A stretch of 64,000 nt of DNA, from assembly GCA_030737835.1 (NCBI GenBank), contig CM060853.1, forward strand, positions 18,844,895 to 18,908,894, read 5' to 3'. Every line of letters begins with the position of its first letter. Positions within the stretch are counted from its first letter, which is position 1. The notes beneath the pieces are model-generated. The model did not search any database, was not told where the DNA came from, and was given only the letters and a program-made list of their open reading frames with translations. Positions 36,425 to 48,864 of this stretch are shown piece after piece. Source of the DNA: Acorus gramineus (Eukaryota > Streptophyta > Magnoliopsida > Acorales > Acoraceae). A program made the position numbers and the translations under genes.

Positions 36425-38352
36425 TCACTTCTCTCTTCTTCAGTTCATCCTCTGTTGGGAATTTTTTTTCCTTTTTTTAAAATTTTTACTGGTTCTGCTT
36501 CGGCGACCCGTTCAAGGTATAATCGCTACAATCGTTTTCTCCCTCTCTGTTGATCCTTATATTGATGATTTTTTTTGATAGATCGTATACGTATAGCAGT
36601 TCTTGTGGTTTCTTTGTTTGTTGGTGATACACGTGGTTCGATTGATCATGATAAATTTCATGTGAATTTTGATTTGTTTGAATTGACAGGAGTGTTAATC
36701 GTTTCGAGCTGTTGATGTTCATCTCATGTTTTTTTCTGTTCTTTGTGGATTGAGCTTGATTTAATTAATCATGATATATGTGTTTTTTTTTAGAGGGATT
36801 GATTTTTCCTGTTTGATTTCTGATATGACTGAAGTGAGAATCAATTATAGGTACATCTAATTTTACAAAAAAAAAAAAAAAACTTTGGAAGGTTTTAAGT
36901 TTAGGATGGTGGATAGTATAGTTTTGATTATCAAATCAAGTGGAATATTATGGGGTTTCTGGTTTAGAAAAGGAAGCTGCTTGGATATATATCCACGGTA
37001 CTGCGTTCGAACTCAACCTTCATGTCCAGTGGCTCGTTCAATTGTGGATTGCATTTTACTGAATTTGATTCTGATCCTGTTTATGGCTTCTGTTATAATC
37101 ATCCAATCGAAGTTTTTTTTTTTTTCTCTCATTATTATGTGTTTGGGAGGATTGTAGGTTGTCAATAGTGAGGAGCCAACTTTTGTTGCTCTGTTGAAAA
37201 TTCTTGGTTTAGTGTTTTCCCCTTATCTGAAGTGGAGAGTCATGATTCAAATCTTTTCCCTTCATTTTATGACCAGGCATGTGAGTAGTAAGCTTTGGTA
37301 TTTTGTATTCTTGTAGACTGAATTGTTTTTTTTTTTAAATTGATATGGTGGAAGTCTTATGTGGGAATATCTGCATCTGATTCTTGTGAACCTGGATAAC
37401 TCTCTGTTCTTTATTCACAAAGCTTGTACCAAGATGTCACACAATTTTTTGTCAGTTCATTTGCTGTTGGGCTTCTCAGGTTTCCTTGATTGCCGCATTT
37501 CATGCCGACACACATGACTAGCAGACATCTTTTGTAGGACTCTTGCAAAACTGGTCATTTGTTCTAGCTTGTAACCGCATTTGACTTTGTTTGGAGCTTA
37601 ATCAGTAATCATCTATAGCACTTCTGTCTTATTTAACCACCGTCAATTTTAGCTTAGATTTACGTAGAAACTGTTGCTGTTCAACATTAGCACCTGTAGA
37701 TTTTTATTGGTCAATCAGTTTATTATTAAAAGTTGCTATGTGAACTGTTGCATGATTTCTGGGGCTTCTATTTACATGTCTGGCTGATTTATTGGCTTTA
37801 CTTCTTGCATTGGACTCAGTGTTTTTGGATTTGAAACACTGATTTGTTTTACAATATTATGGTCCCTAGCTATCAAAGGGTTTAGTATCACTGAGGTTTT
37901 TATACGATGTAGATTTGGTTGCATTGTGGTTGTTTTGAATGAGTGGTGGTTGTTGCCTTTTCATCCTTTCATGGGTGATGCTGAAGGGGGTGAAAAAGCC
38001 ATTATTTGTTTGGAGCTAATGCTATAGTACGATTGTATCAAAATTTATTGTTGAAAACTCTGTTTCCATCAAAATTCAGGATAAAATTGCATTCTTTGAT
38101 CTCTCATGCTTTTAAGTGGTGTACCCTATTTTTTTTTTATTTATGTGATACATCTTCCATTAGCGTGCTCATGGAAGAAGGGGAAATGTCATTTGCTCAT
38201 GGAAGAAGGGGAAATGTCATTTCTTATTATATTTGCTGGTTGTGGACCCTTTACATTTTGATGGCTTCATACTTCACAAGAATTAAACATTTCTGTAAGT
38301 CGTATGTAGGCTGATCAAAATTTGATGTTTTAGGAAATTCACATCTGGTGAT
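36425..38352 (+). other. 5'UTR exon and leader intron of ATI-like gene
   Basis: A leader exon probably runs from about 36425 to 36516 (CAAG|GTATAA). A 1.8-kb intron ends at TTTTAG|GAAATTC, so the second exon starts at 38334, 19 nt before the ATG. Long leader introns next to the promoter often raise expression in plants. The intron holds a 28-bp tandem duplication (38167-38222). The frame at 36885-37157 is not coding as far as I can see. Confidence 0.6.
38167..38222. repeat. 28-bp tandem duplication
   Basis: GCTCATGGAAGAAGGGGAAA followed by TGTCATTT occurs twice in direct succession in the ATI-like leader intron, without a mismatch. Confidence 0.95.
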
Positions 38353-40311
38353 ATGTCAGATAAAAAAAGTGAGGGAGGGGATACTTCCTCCTGCGGAAAT
38401 GAGTGGGAGGTTGTGTCCCTCACAGCATCTGCTTATGCTGCAGCTCCTGGTTCAAATGAATTTGTGCCAACCGATGCTAACAATGACAAGGAGATCACCG
38501 GTGATCAACAAGCACCATCTTCTGCCATGTTTATGTCAAAGCATTTCATGTTCCCCCCTGGTCAGCTTGAGAATCTACCTATCAAGCCTGAGTGCATTGA
38601 TATTCGCGATGAATCTGCAGATCAGGGCAAAGATTTCTGCAAAGAAATTCAAGTAGACTTGGAGGACATGATTGGTTGCGGTAAAGCCGAGCAGCAAGGG
38701 TGGGATATCAAAGGGATATCTGAAATTGAAGAGGTACATGGGATTCATTTTTTTAACAAGGGAAAGAGTATCTCCATGCGAGGCATTGATTTCGAGGAAA
38801 GCAAAACATATCAGGGGCTGAATTTGGTACTAGAGGAACAGAGCATTTATGGTGGTGCTGGATATGGTTCCATTCATTCTGAGGAACATATAAGCGGACC
38901 CGATGGATATGATGAGGACACTATTGTCTCAGAATCTGATCAACTGAATATTGATGCATATTCAGATACTTCAAAGTCTCCAAAGCTTGGAAAAGATAAT
39001 AAATTCAATGGGTCTGGGATCCCCTGTGAAGCATGGTGGAAGAGACAGGCATCATTTGTGTACACTCATGCAAAGGAAGCGAATACATTTTGGTCTGTTT
39101 GTGTTGCTGCAGCTTTGATGGGACTCGTGGTTCTTGGGCAGCGGTGGCAGCAAGAACGTTGGCAGATTCAGCAACTGAAGTGGCACTTCAGTATCAGTGA
39201 TGAGGTATATCTATAACTTCACAAGCTTTTAAAATGACGAGATCTCTATTTACTCTGTTGTTATAGCTTTATGTTACTCTTTCTTGTTTAACATATGCTT
39301 AGTAGCATAGGTATCGGTACCAGTGTATGCCGGAATCATTGTATGGATGACTTTTAAGAATCCAGCATTGCAAAGTTTCTCTTGTTAAAGTAAAGATGGG
39401 TGATTTTCTGTGAAACAATCATTCTTGACGTCATTTTGTTAGAGCAGAGGAATTGTCTTTCTAAAATGAAAATAAGCATAGAATAGTTGAAGACATCCGC
39501 TGTGCATGTGGTGATGTCAAATATGAAAACTTTGTATGGGTTTTCAATTGAATAAGGCCATTTACTTCTTATTCAAAGACTGATAAAAGAATGGATTGTT
39601 AAATTAATTTTTTTAGCAGATCTCTTGGACTGTTAAAAGAACAGGTTGATAATTACCAGTTAAGAATCCGTTGATTATTTTTAAATTGTTAAGTGTGTAC
39701 ACCCGGATGTATGTAGAATGCCAGGGAGAAACAATGCCTTGATTATTATTTTTTGACTGTATCTGCTTAAAACAGAACCTTTGCAATATCATTTAAAGTT
39801 AACATAATCCAAATGATTCTTCCCTTTGTTAAAATTCTCAACTTCGGTAATGTGCCATTAACCAAAGAAGGTAAACTGTGTTTTATACTATGTTGTATGT
39901 GAAATTATTAGACGATTGGTACGTGAAGGCTACAGGAACCTTACTGGTTTGATAATCAACAACATCAAACTGTAATTAAATCCCTAAAGATAAAATGAAT
40001 TTGTAGGAAGAGTATACAGAGGAGGTTAATGGCATGGAAATTATCATAAGATATCTCTTGAATTATTTATATCTGTCTCCTTTACTTCATGTTTTTGTTC
40101 CTTTACTGATCTGTAGTCATTCCTAGAGTTTCATTTTTCACACTGAATATCTTGAATTAGGCTTCTAGATTTCATAGTCTTTAAATGTGGTTATGATGGT
40201 ATGTTATTGTGACAGATGCTACACCGGATATTTCCACGATTAAAAGAGGCTCTGGCTGGCAGTCAACACCACCGGGTTACACTGATCCGTACCGCCCCAG
40301 GCACATTTTGA
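38353..40311 (+). CDS. ATI1: ATG8-interacting protein (ATI1/ATI2-like)
   Basis: Two coding exons, 38353-39204 and 40216-40311, with phase-0 GT/AG borders, give 315 aa. NEWEVVSLTASAYAAAPGS near the N-terminus holds a WxxV ATG8-interacting motif (W18-V21) preceded by an acidic residue. A low-complexity acidic middle follows. Then comes AWWKRQASFVYTHAKEANTF and one membrane helix (about 247-262, SVCVAAALMGLVVLGQ), followed by RWQQERWQIQQLKW, the most conserved block of the family. In Arabidopsis, ATI1 and ATI2 bind ATG8 and form ER- and plastid-associated bodies that carry cargo to the vacuole under carbon starvation or stress. Assignment to ATI1 rather than ATI2 is not resolved. The short last exon (32 codons) follows a 1-kb intron. 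Confidence 0.9.
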
Positions 40312-40319
40312 AGCAAAAG

Positions 40320-41220
40320 AACGGTTCGTATAGTAGGTGTGGTGGGGCGACGAAGGGTATCTGGTTGGGTATGTAGTAACCCTTATCTTGTTAAGGTTTA
40401 AAGCTGGGTCTTGGTTTGGTTTCTATTAGGTTGTTATGTTCATGGTAAATTATAACCGGATGTGTACATATTACTTGCCCAATATACTTTTATGATTATC
40501 TGGTTCTCAACTTCTTTACCTTCCCACAAACACACATGATTACCCCTCTTGTGAATAGGTTTCAGCAACTTATTATCATTAGACATGGTGATGTTTTTGA
40601 TGAATTGTACATGCGTATTCCTTCTAGAGAAGTTAGTACAACTGGATAAGCTTTGGTAGTTATTCCGATAAGATCAATTATAACTAAAAAGGAACAACGA
40701 AGGAATGTAATCAAATAGAAATTATTCCGATAGTGTGATCTATCCCAAAATATTGTATTACTATTCTCTCACGAAAAGACGGGGGCACCTCAAATTGAGG
40801 CTTTGAACCAGTGTGATAATTGTGATCTAGATGTAGCAATCCTCCCTCCATGAATCTAATTTTGATATATTCCATGCTCATCCAGGGGATTAAGCGGCCC
40901 TGGGATTAAATGGTTATTAAGCAGCCAGCTAAAAAGAAGTTTTTTTTTTATTATTACTTGGTAAATAAGCTTTTCTTTTTCTTTCAATGAGCCTCCACAA
41001 AATGTACATCACATGAGAATAGATAGAGGGAGAAAGGGGGGGGGGGGGTTGGGATTGGGAGAGGCCAATGTTGGGTCAGAATAGCAACCCAACAATGCCG
41101 GATACTTTGATGCACAGGAAAAAGAGTACTTGGGAACTAGAGTTCAAGGGATTAAACTGGCCCTATTTTTTGTGACAAGCCTTTCTGATGAGAATAGGGC
41201 TAGCTTTGTCTTCCCCAATT
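40320..41220. other. 3' flank of ATI-like gene, no gene seen
   Basis: 3'UTR and intergenic sequence. A G-rich patch lies at about 41036-41048. No frame shows homology. Confidence 0.5.
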
Positions 41221-41700
41221 AAAATTTGAATTTCACTATTCAATTGAGAAGGCGTGAATAAGGTGCTACCAATTTCAGATTCCATGCCGCAAGTGCATCT
41301 GCCACCCAGTTACATTCTCGATAGACATGAGAGACCTTCCACCATTATGCAAATCTGGAGGAAATATGTTGAATTTTGCGATTCAATTGAGAAGGCGTGA
41401 ATAAGGTGCTATCAATTTCAAATTCCATGCCGCAAGTGCATCTGCCACCCAGTTACATTCTCGATAGACATGAGAGACCTTCCACCATTATGCAAATCTG
41501 GAGGAAATATGTTGAATTTTACGATTATTTCTCAATGCATTAGATCCCTACTTAGCGCCCAAGCAACCGCCGTAGTTGAGTCTGATTTAGACCAATCTAA
41601 ATTGCCTGGGAGATTTTGAAGCTTCAGACGAGCAAGCAAACCTTTGAGCTCCAAAATATTAAACTGATTAAGTTGATTTATCTTTATATTTATTTTATAT
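41221..41700 (-). pseudogene. LINE RNase H-like domain relic, tandemly duplicated
   Basis: On the minus strand the sequence reads ILELKGLLARLKLQNLPG, then SDSTTAVAWALSR, then further on RECNWVADALAAWNL. This is the typical order of the plant LINE RNase H-like (RVT_3) domain. The last part is present twice because of a 143-bp direct duplication (41238-41380 and 41381-41523). Stops interrupt the frame. It is a dead fragment. Confidence 0.75.
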
Positions 41701-41938
41701 TTTCAACTATTACACACACATACACATGTAAATATACATACATGTATGTTCTATGTGTATATACATATACATAATTTTTATATCTCTGTGTGGGTGTGAA
41801 TGTGTATATTAATTTTTTTTTATTAGAAAATGGTCATTTAAATTTAACTTAATCTCGGCCTAATCAATTAATTCCCATGCCATAATTGACCACCTAATTA
41901 GCGCCTAGCATTCTTTAGAACACCAGAAAGACACATAA

Positions 41939-42002
41939 AAATCTTATTTGGGACATTCAAGAATAGAAGAAAATCTTATTTGGGACATTCAAGAATAGAA
42001 GA
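41939..42002. repeat. 32-bp tandem duplication
   Basis: AAATCTTATTTGGGACATTC plus AAGAATAGAAGA occurs twice in succession. Confidence 0.9.
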
Positions 42003-42343
42003 ATCCAAACGCCATTTATCTGGCTGAAGTAAAATGAAAAATGAACACCAAACTTATAATTAATTATAAAAAAATTCAAAAATTAAAAATATAATATGTG
42101 CTTCTTGCATTGCACCCACGATGACTCGCTGTCAGTACATGATGCATAATCATCTGTTCTCTAATCCGAATACATTTAGAAATCTTAGCTAGACTCGATA
42201 CATAGATCATAATAGAAACTAATAACCCTACAAACAAACGCGATTATTATTTCAACAGAAACCACAATACCATGCACACGTAAACACAAATCTAAATCAC
42301 AGACACACAAACACATAGAGCAGCAGCAACATCAAATCATCAT

Positions 42344-45300
42344 TCAAACCTTGAGGAACTCCTCATCCTTCTCCAAGTTCTCCATGGGCAGTGGCTCAAG
42401 AGTGATCTCCACATCAACACTCCTCCCCCCCTCCCTCCCCCTGTAGAGATACACCATCCCATCGAACTTGTTGTTCGACCCGCTCCTTACCCTCTCCGGC
42501 CTCCCGAACCCGAAGTCCACCTCGTACACCGGGAACCTCGGCGAGCTCCCCACCGCCACGCAGTTCACCCCCGCGTCCTTGAAGTGGAACAGCTTTGGCG
42601 CCGCCTCCCACTCCTTCGATCGCGCATCGATCGCCTTAGCATCGTGCGCGTCGATTACACCCTGCAATTAAACCCGGCCGTTAATTATTCAAAAAATATC
42701 AAAATTTTAAAAATTATTTGATATCTAAAATTTCGCATCCATATTTAAGATATTATATATCGGATACGTATATGATAGTATTTAATCTAAAAAATGTCTG
42801 AATGTGATATATTATATTATTATTTATTATATCAATATATTTATATTTTTCTATATCAATAAGAGTTTATTTTTTATTTTAAACCATGTAATATTTTGCA
42901 TGTATATTTATAATTTTATGTTTTATACTAGGTGATTATTAATAGATATATGATTTTTATTTTCAAATATTTGAATTATATCCATGCTCATTTTGATTTT
43001 TCGGATATCTTGAATAATTATCAAATCGGGATTTTGGATCGGATATAAATATTAATTTGAATATTTGTCGAATATCAGATACATGTATCTATTCCGTTGA
43101 TAGGCTTACCTGTAGCAACCCCGCCCCGAACCCAAGCGGGTGGGCCTGCACGAGCCCAGACGCCGTCCCCGTGAACACGGCCTGGATCAAGTTCCCAAAG
43201 TAGGAGTCGTCCATGGGCGGATCGACCCGCTTGCGGCAGTCCATGAAAATTGCGAACACCGTCACGTCCTCGGGCTTCAGCCCGCGGGCCCGGCACACGG
43301 CCTTCCATATGTGCGAGCCCAGCGACTGGAACGCGGAGAAGGGCTTGGCCCCCTCGGGCCGGCCCGCGTTCGCGTCTGACTTGATCTTGTCGATGGACGC
43401 CTCGGAGAACGTGAAGACGCGCTCGCGGAGCGGTATCGAGTGGCCCTTGGTCGGGTCGGAGTCTTCGTGTTCTGAGGCGGACTTCGGGAGCTCGAGCTTG
43501 ACCCGGGTGTTGCGGGCCTTGGTCCGGTCGTGGATGGGCTTTAGGGAGATCGAAGTGGACTCGCAGCCCGTTCGGCAGATCTCGGCCCATGAGCTCATGA
43601 AGTGCCACGTGGAATTGCCGTCCAGGATCGCGTGGTTGAAGGCGCAGCCGATGGCGAAGCCGTCTTTGAGCTTGGTGAACTTTTTTATGAAACCAAGGAT
43701 CACGAAATCGACGGTCAGTGATGAGTGTGATCATTGTAGAGTGGAATAATTAGGGTCCTTGCATGCATGTGTAATTTATGTGAAATAGTATGCGTACGTG
43801 ATAATCATTCCTTTGTAGTGTAGTGTCTACATCTACTAAAGAAGAAATGATTGATTCTCTTTATTAAGACCTATGTGCATATTCACATGTATAATAACAG
43901 TTTCACTTTTATAATATCTACATAAAAATAGGATTTGATATCAGGTTGATCCTGTGTACGAGTAAGTTAACTATAATATGCCCACTAATGCAAACAACGA
44001 TTTTATATTGATTTTGTGTGTAGTAATATTGGTATTTGTCTAGAATGTATAATACACCTGTACAAAAATCACACAGTCTAGAAAGAAGAGTGTATCACAT
44101 TCAATTGCCTAGTGCAAGCTGGATGTATGAAATCAAGATGCTTTGGTCCCAGTTTTTTTTTTTTTTTTGCTTTGGTCCCATTTGTTACATAATATATAAC
44201 ACTACATTAATTGTGTGTTAGGTAACTAGGTAAGAAATGAATGGACATATTAAACATGAATTAATTGATGTCCACGAAGATATAAATCTGATTTCACTTG
44301 TGGACATAATGAAGAAGATTAATGGCAGTGAAGGGTAGGGTCATTTGACTCATTTGGGAGGTGGAATTAACTTGGGCACGTGAACTCTATTTATCTTGGT
44401 CGGTTGGTGGCGGTTATAATAAAAGTTCACCTCCATTTAAAGGTTCCCTATATAAATTAAGTGTCTCTCTGCAAAGAGTGTGTGAGAAATAAAGAGAGCA
44501 CTTATTTCATGGAATTGACCTTCAGATGAGGTCATCTACTGGAGGGAGGTTCTTTTCATTAATTGATAATAACTGTATTATTTGTATACTGTATAAATGA
44601 TCTTGATCGCCCACTTCCATTAGATGAATTTTTTTTTATTGTATTCAGCATTATTCATACATAAAAAATATCAACCTAGCAATAGAGTTGCCAAATTGTT
44701 TCTTTTTCTAGCAATAGAGTTGCCAATTTGTTTCCATTAAATGAAAATTTTTAATTGCATTCAGCATTATTCATACATAAAAATTATCAACCTAGCAATA
44801 GAGTTGCTAATTTGTTTCTTTTTTCTTTGATGAAAAATGCCAATGTTAGTTAAGAAAAATCTCAAATACACATAATAATCACTTACAAATCATATGCACT
44901 AATTAAAACCAAGAGGATTCATCAAAAGGTCAAAAACTACAAAATAAAAACTATGTATGGAAAAAAATTATGTAGCAAAATTAATAAGGTTCAGTAAACG
45001 TGGTGTTCATTTGCCAAATAATTCAGCTATAACTTTGAAATTATTTGCCAAAAAATTTGAGATTTTAACTGTGTTAGCAACTTAGCATAAAATACTGTCC
45101 CACCAGAGATGGATCAGTAAAATTTTATAGGAATTCTTTCATAAATATCATTTATGCAAGGAGGTGAAATTTAATGAGGACCATTAATTTTTACTACACG
45201 AAAAATTCTTTCATAAAAATCAATGTTTAATAAAAATGCATCACTTAATTGATATAGCATGAAAAATCATGTATGTTCATTTTAAAACGTTTTATGTGAT

Positions 45301-45951
45301 CTATGGCACGCATCAGCCCTATTTCGAGGTCTTCAACACATAGGATCACATTATCTCAATTTAATTTTATCCACGATTTTTTAGGTAATAAATATCCAAC
45401 TGTCCCATAAAATTCCTGCGGCAGATATGATCCAATTTTAAGTTCATAAAGAGAAAAGTTACTGTATATATATATATAGGATACAAAGCATAGTGGATCT
45501 CATCAATTTTTGTCAACAGACCTGACAACACATGTTGTAATGATGATAAAAGCTCACATTTTTAATAGGGTGTTGAACCTAGTCAACTAATTTATGACAA
45601 GTTATCTTATCACTTTTAGAAATTATGTTAAAATTTTTGAGTGTGTAAATTATTATTTTTCTCATAGTCATAATTGAAACTTTTGATCAATTCTTAGTTA
45701 GAGTGTTACAATGTCCGTCTTTTTATGAGGTACTAATGGAAAAGATCGTTCTCATCACAACACTACCACTTCAACAAAGAATAATCGCAAGCATGCACCA
45801 ATGACACAAAAAAAGCACGCTATTAAATTCAGTATTTTTTACAGTCTCAAATGCAATTACTGCCTTCACTTAGATATATCTCGTTAAAAAAAATTCACAT
45901 TTTCTATAAATATATAATTTAAATCTTTGGAATATATATTTCACCTTTAAC

Positions 45952-45991
<40 letters not shown>

Positions 45992-46646
45992 TTTTAAATT
46001 GTTTTTTTTACTATAAATTTCACTTAATGTAACATTTCTTTTTACTATAATTAAAATGCATTGAGGGTAACAAAATTAATATCATTTAAATAATGAGAAT
46101 ATATAATTTCACCTTCAGGAAAAGACTACTTTTTTTTTTTTATTGTAAAATACATTGAATGTAAGCGCTCACCTGAACAGCCAGGAGCGGACGGTGGAGA
46201 CCCTCGAGGTTCATGACGCCGGTGAGCGGCACGATCTGCTGGAGAAGCTCCGGCACCTCGTCCGCCGCCAGCTCCGCCACCTCCACCTCCTCCGCCACAG
46301 CCTCCACAACATCCACACCCACCCACCCTTCCTCCTCCTCCCCACACTTCACAACAAGCACCCCCTCCTCATCCTTCCCAAGCCTCCCCGCGAGCGGATA
46401 AAACTCCTCCAACGCCGCCGAAAGCCCCTCCTTGAGCTTCCCCACGGCCTCCCCGAAGTCCCCACCATGTTTGTACACCAAAACCTTCTGGTTGTAATAG
46501 AAGGTTATGTAGGGGAGATCAAACGTGACAAGTTGACAAGTAGGTCGTCTCTCTTCTTTCTTGCATGGGAGGACCCTCGACTTCCCAGTCACCTTCACTG
46601 CCACTCCTGGCTTCTCTTCTGTCGTCTTCCCCTTCTCAACAGCCAT
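42344..46646 (-). CDS. DCR: BAHD acyltransferase, DCR-like
   Basis: Three exons: 46646-46173, 43679-43110 and 42661-42344, all phase 0 with GT/AG borders, giving 453 aa. Exon 1 has CQLVTFDLPYITFYYNQKVL and LEEFYPLAGRLGKDEEGVLV. Exon 2 opens FTKLKDGFAIGCAFNHAILD and carries the catalytic HxxxD motif (H174, D178). It also has STWHFMSSWAEICR and DCRKRVDPPMDDSYFGNLIQ. Exon 3 carries the structural DFGFG motif (397-401). I recognise the family as that of Arabidopsis DCR (At5g23940), an epidermal cytosolic BAHD enzyme needed to build dihydroxypalmitate into cutin. The substrate here is inferred from homology. The protein ends EEFLKV. Exons are markedly GC-rich against AT-rich introns, so several long antisense frames (for example 43213-43749 and 46155-46730) are shadows. 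Confidence 0.92.
44617..44822. repeat. ~117-bp direct duplication in DCR-like intron 1
   Basis: CCATTAGATGAA...GTATTCAGCATTATTCATAC and CCTAGCAATAGAGTTGCC occur twice in order. AGCAATAGAGTTGCCAA is repeated a third time between them. Confidence 0.8.
45835..46040. mobile_element. decayed Mutator-like MITE with (TA)n
   Basis: ACAGTCTCAAATGCAATTAC, ATATATCTCGTTA and CACATTTTCTATAAATATAT match the 8268 family. A TA microsatellite lies within it at 45961-45986. It sits in the first intron of the DCR-like gene. Confidence 0.45.
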
Positions 46647-46649
46647 TTT

Positions 46650-47960
46650 TGTTGTTGTTTTTGTTGTTCTTATGAGGGGTATTCAGGGAAGGGAAATGTT
46701 TTGGTGGAGATGGAGGAGTTTGGGTTGTAATTTATAGAGGGGGTTTTAAAGTGTTTTTTTATTTTTGGGGTGCATTGGGTGGGTAGTTGTGATGCATTGA
46801 ATTTTTGGAGGGGTGTGTTTAAGTTTGCACCCAACAAGAAAAACTGTGAGCATTTATATTGGGTTTTGATTTGGAAGGGGTGGGAGTTAGGGATCACCAT
46901 CCGTTTGATCGGTGGGGTTTTTAAGGCCTCCTTTCTTTCTTTTTTTTGGATTGTTACACTCAGTTTTTTTATACAATCTTAAATGTAATTTTGTATATCT
47001 CATTCAAAATACAGTGAAATATATAAATAATCTATACCACTTTAAATTTTTTCTTATATTTACTGAAATGAATTCATTCAATTCAAAATGAAATGATATA
47101 CACTTTTTACTAAAGTGTGTGGTCTAGGTTTTTGAACTATAAAAATGACGGAGCCTATAATTTTTTATTTTTTTTTGCCCTTTGATAAGATCTTGGGAGG
47201 AAAATTTTGAATGATTGAGTTATCATGTTTTCGTTAGTTTGAATCAATTTTTTTGTCCAAGTTTTGGGTGATTAGTTTTTTTGTTTTCAATATTTTGAGT
47301 GTCATCAATGTTGTGGGATTAAAGTGTGGAGTGGTTGGTGGCATTAGAGGTGTTTTAGGATTTGGGGGATGAGGACATACATATAAATCAGGGTGTTTTA
47401 AAATTGAAGTGGACACTTTAAGGTTAATTTAGGAAAGTTTGATGTGCCCCGAAGCATAATACTCTTGAATCCTTTGTGGTCCTCTTGGTTTTGACAACCT
47501 TGTTACATTAATTAGGTTAAAGCTTTTAAAACTTCTATTAAATATTTTGTGTGCTAATCTAATTTTTTTTGAATGAGTGGTTTTAATTAATCTGACTAGT
47601 CCGATGTCATCCTGTGATACAATACAACAAACATTCAAAATATTTCTCTTGTTAGGATTCAAATCAGTGATTCAAAACAAGAAGATATATATATATATTC
47701 TAATGTGATCCAAGCGTGTAAAATACGACTGGGTTACACATGCTAGACCGATGAACAACATATTCAATGAACCCGCCTTGGAAAAACTTGCACAACTTTG
47801 TTTTTGAATAAAGTTGGTTCTCTACTGGCAGTAGAAATGGTAATGAGAGACTTTTGAATCCTTTGGTCGATGTGGAAAGCTATGATGATCTGTGATGATG
47901 TAAAAACAGGGTACCGCCAGTCATTCCCATTGTCCGTGTATTCGTTTTAATTGTTTTGAT
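46650..47960. other. DCR-like promoter region and gene-free stretch
   Basis: Immediate upstream sequence of the DCR-like gene, then AT-rich DNA. A decayed copy of the Mutator-like MITE family lies at about 46945-47130 (TTGTTACACTCAGTTTTTTT). No other gene was seen. Confidence 0.5.
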
Positions 47961-47965
47961 ACATT

Positions 47966-48864
47966 TAGCCCTGTTTAGATACAGAAAAAACCCAGGTTAA
48001 AATAGGAATAAATCTTTGGATAATCTGATATTGATTGAAATAGAGATTTTAACATGTTTGTTTGTCTGGTATATCTCAGAATATCTTATGTAGAATAAAC
48101 TTGTACAGTGTGATATATGAATTCCAACCAACCCATGAAAAGGTTATTCTAGGTTATTCCACCCAAATAATATGTGGGCTCACTGTCAAATCAACCATTA
48201 TCACTTCTTATAAAGCACATGTCAAATCAACTATTATTATTTTTTCACCTTTTATAAATCCCTATCTATACTTTATTCACATTTTACCTTAACAACAAAA
48301 CATTTATTTTTACATTTACCAAAGAGAATAATTCAAAACACAACAAAACACAAAATCACTTTATCCTTATTTATCCTCACTTATGTCGGAATAAATGTAT
48401 ACCCAATAATAAATCATATTCATGTTCCAAATGGGGGCTAAGACTTATTCTTGGGTATACAGTTCTTCTAGCGAAAGTGAGTATAAATAAGGATAAAATG
48501 ATTTTGTGTTATGTTGTATTTTGAATTATTCTTGTTAGGAAACGTAATAATAAAAATTTTGTTGTTTGGATAAAATATGAAAAAAGTGTGAATAAGGATT
48601 TATAAAAAGTAAAAAAAATAATGATAGTTAATTTGACATGTGATTTATAAGAGGTGATGACAGTTGATTTGATAGTGGGCCAACATATTCTTTGGGTGGA
48701 ATAACCAGGAATAACTTTAATTCTACGGTTGGTTAGAATTCATGTACCACTTTATACCAGTTTATTATGACATAATTTATCTCTGGGTATTCCCTACATT
48801 CAAACAACAAAAAAATACATATTCTGCTTTATTCTCACATTCTTCCCTATCCAAACAGGGGTTT
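47966..48864. mobile_element. inverted pair of MITEs (head-to-head)
   Basis: Copy 1 runs about 47966-48442, from TTAGCCCTGTTTAGATAC to GTTCCAAATGGGGGCTAA. Copy 2 runs about 48443-48864 in reverse and ends CTATCCAAACAGGGGTTTAG. The two are reverse complements over nearly their whole length; for example GTGGGCTCACTGTCAAATCA pairs with TGATTTGATAGTGGGCC. Together they form a foldback of about 900 bp. No coding potential. Confidence 0.8.

Noticed and set aside
43075-43749. 219-aa minus-strand and 178-aa plus-strand frames
   Set aside because: Alternative frames over BAHD exon 2, with Arg/Pro/His-rich translations and no family motif.
46155-46730. 191-aa plus-strand frame
   Set aside because: Antisense to exon 1 of the BAHD gene; it stays open because that exon is GC-rich. 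The minus strand carries the conserved protein.
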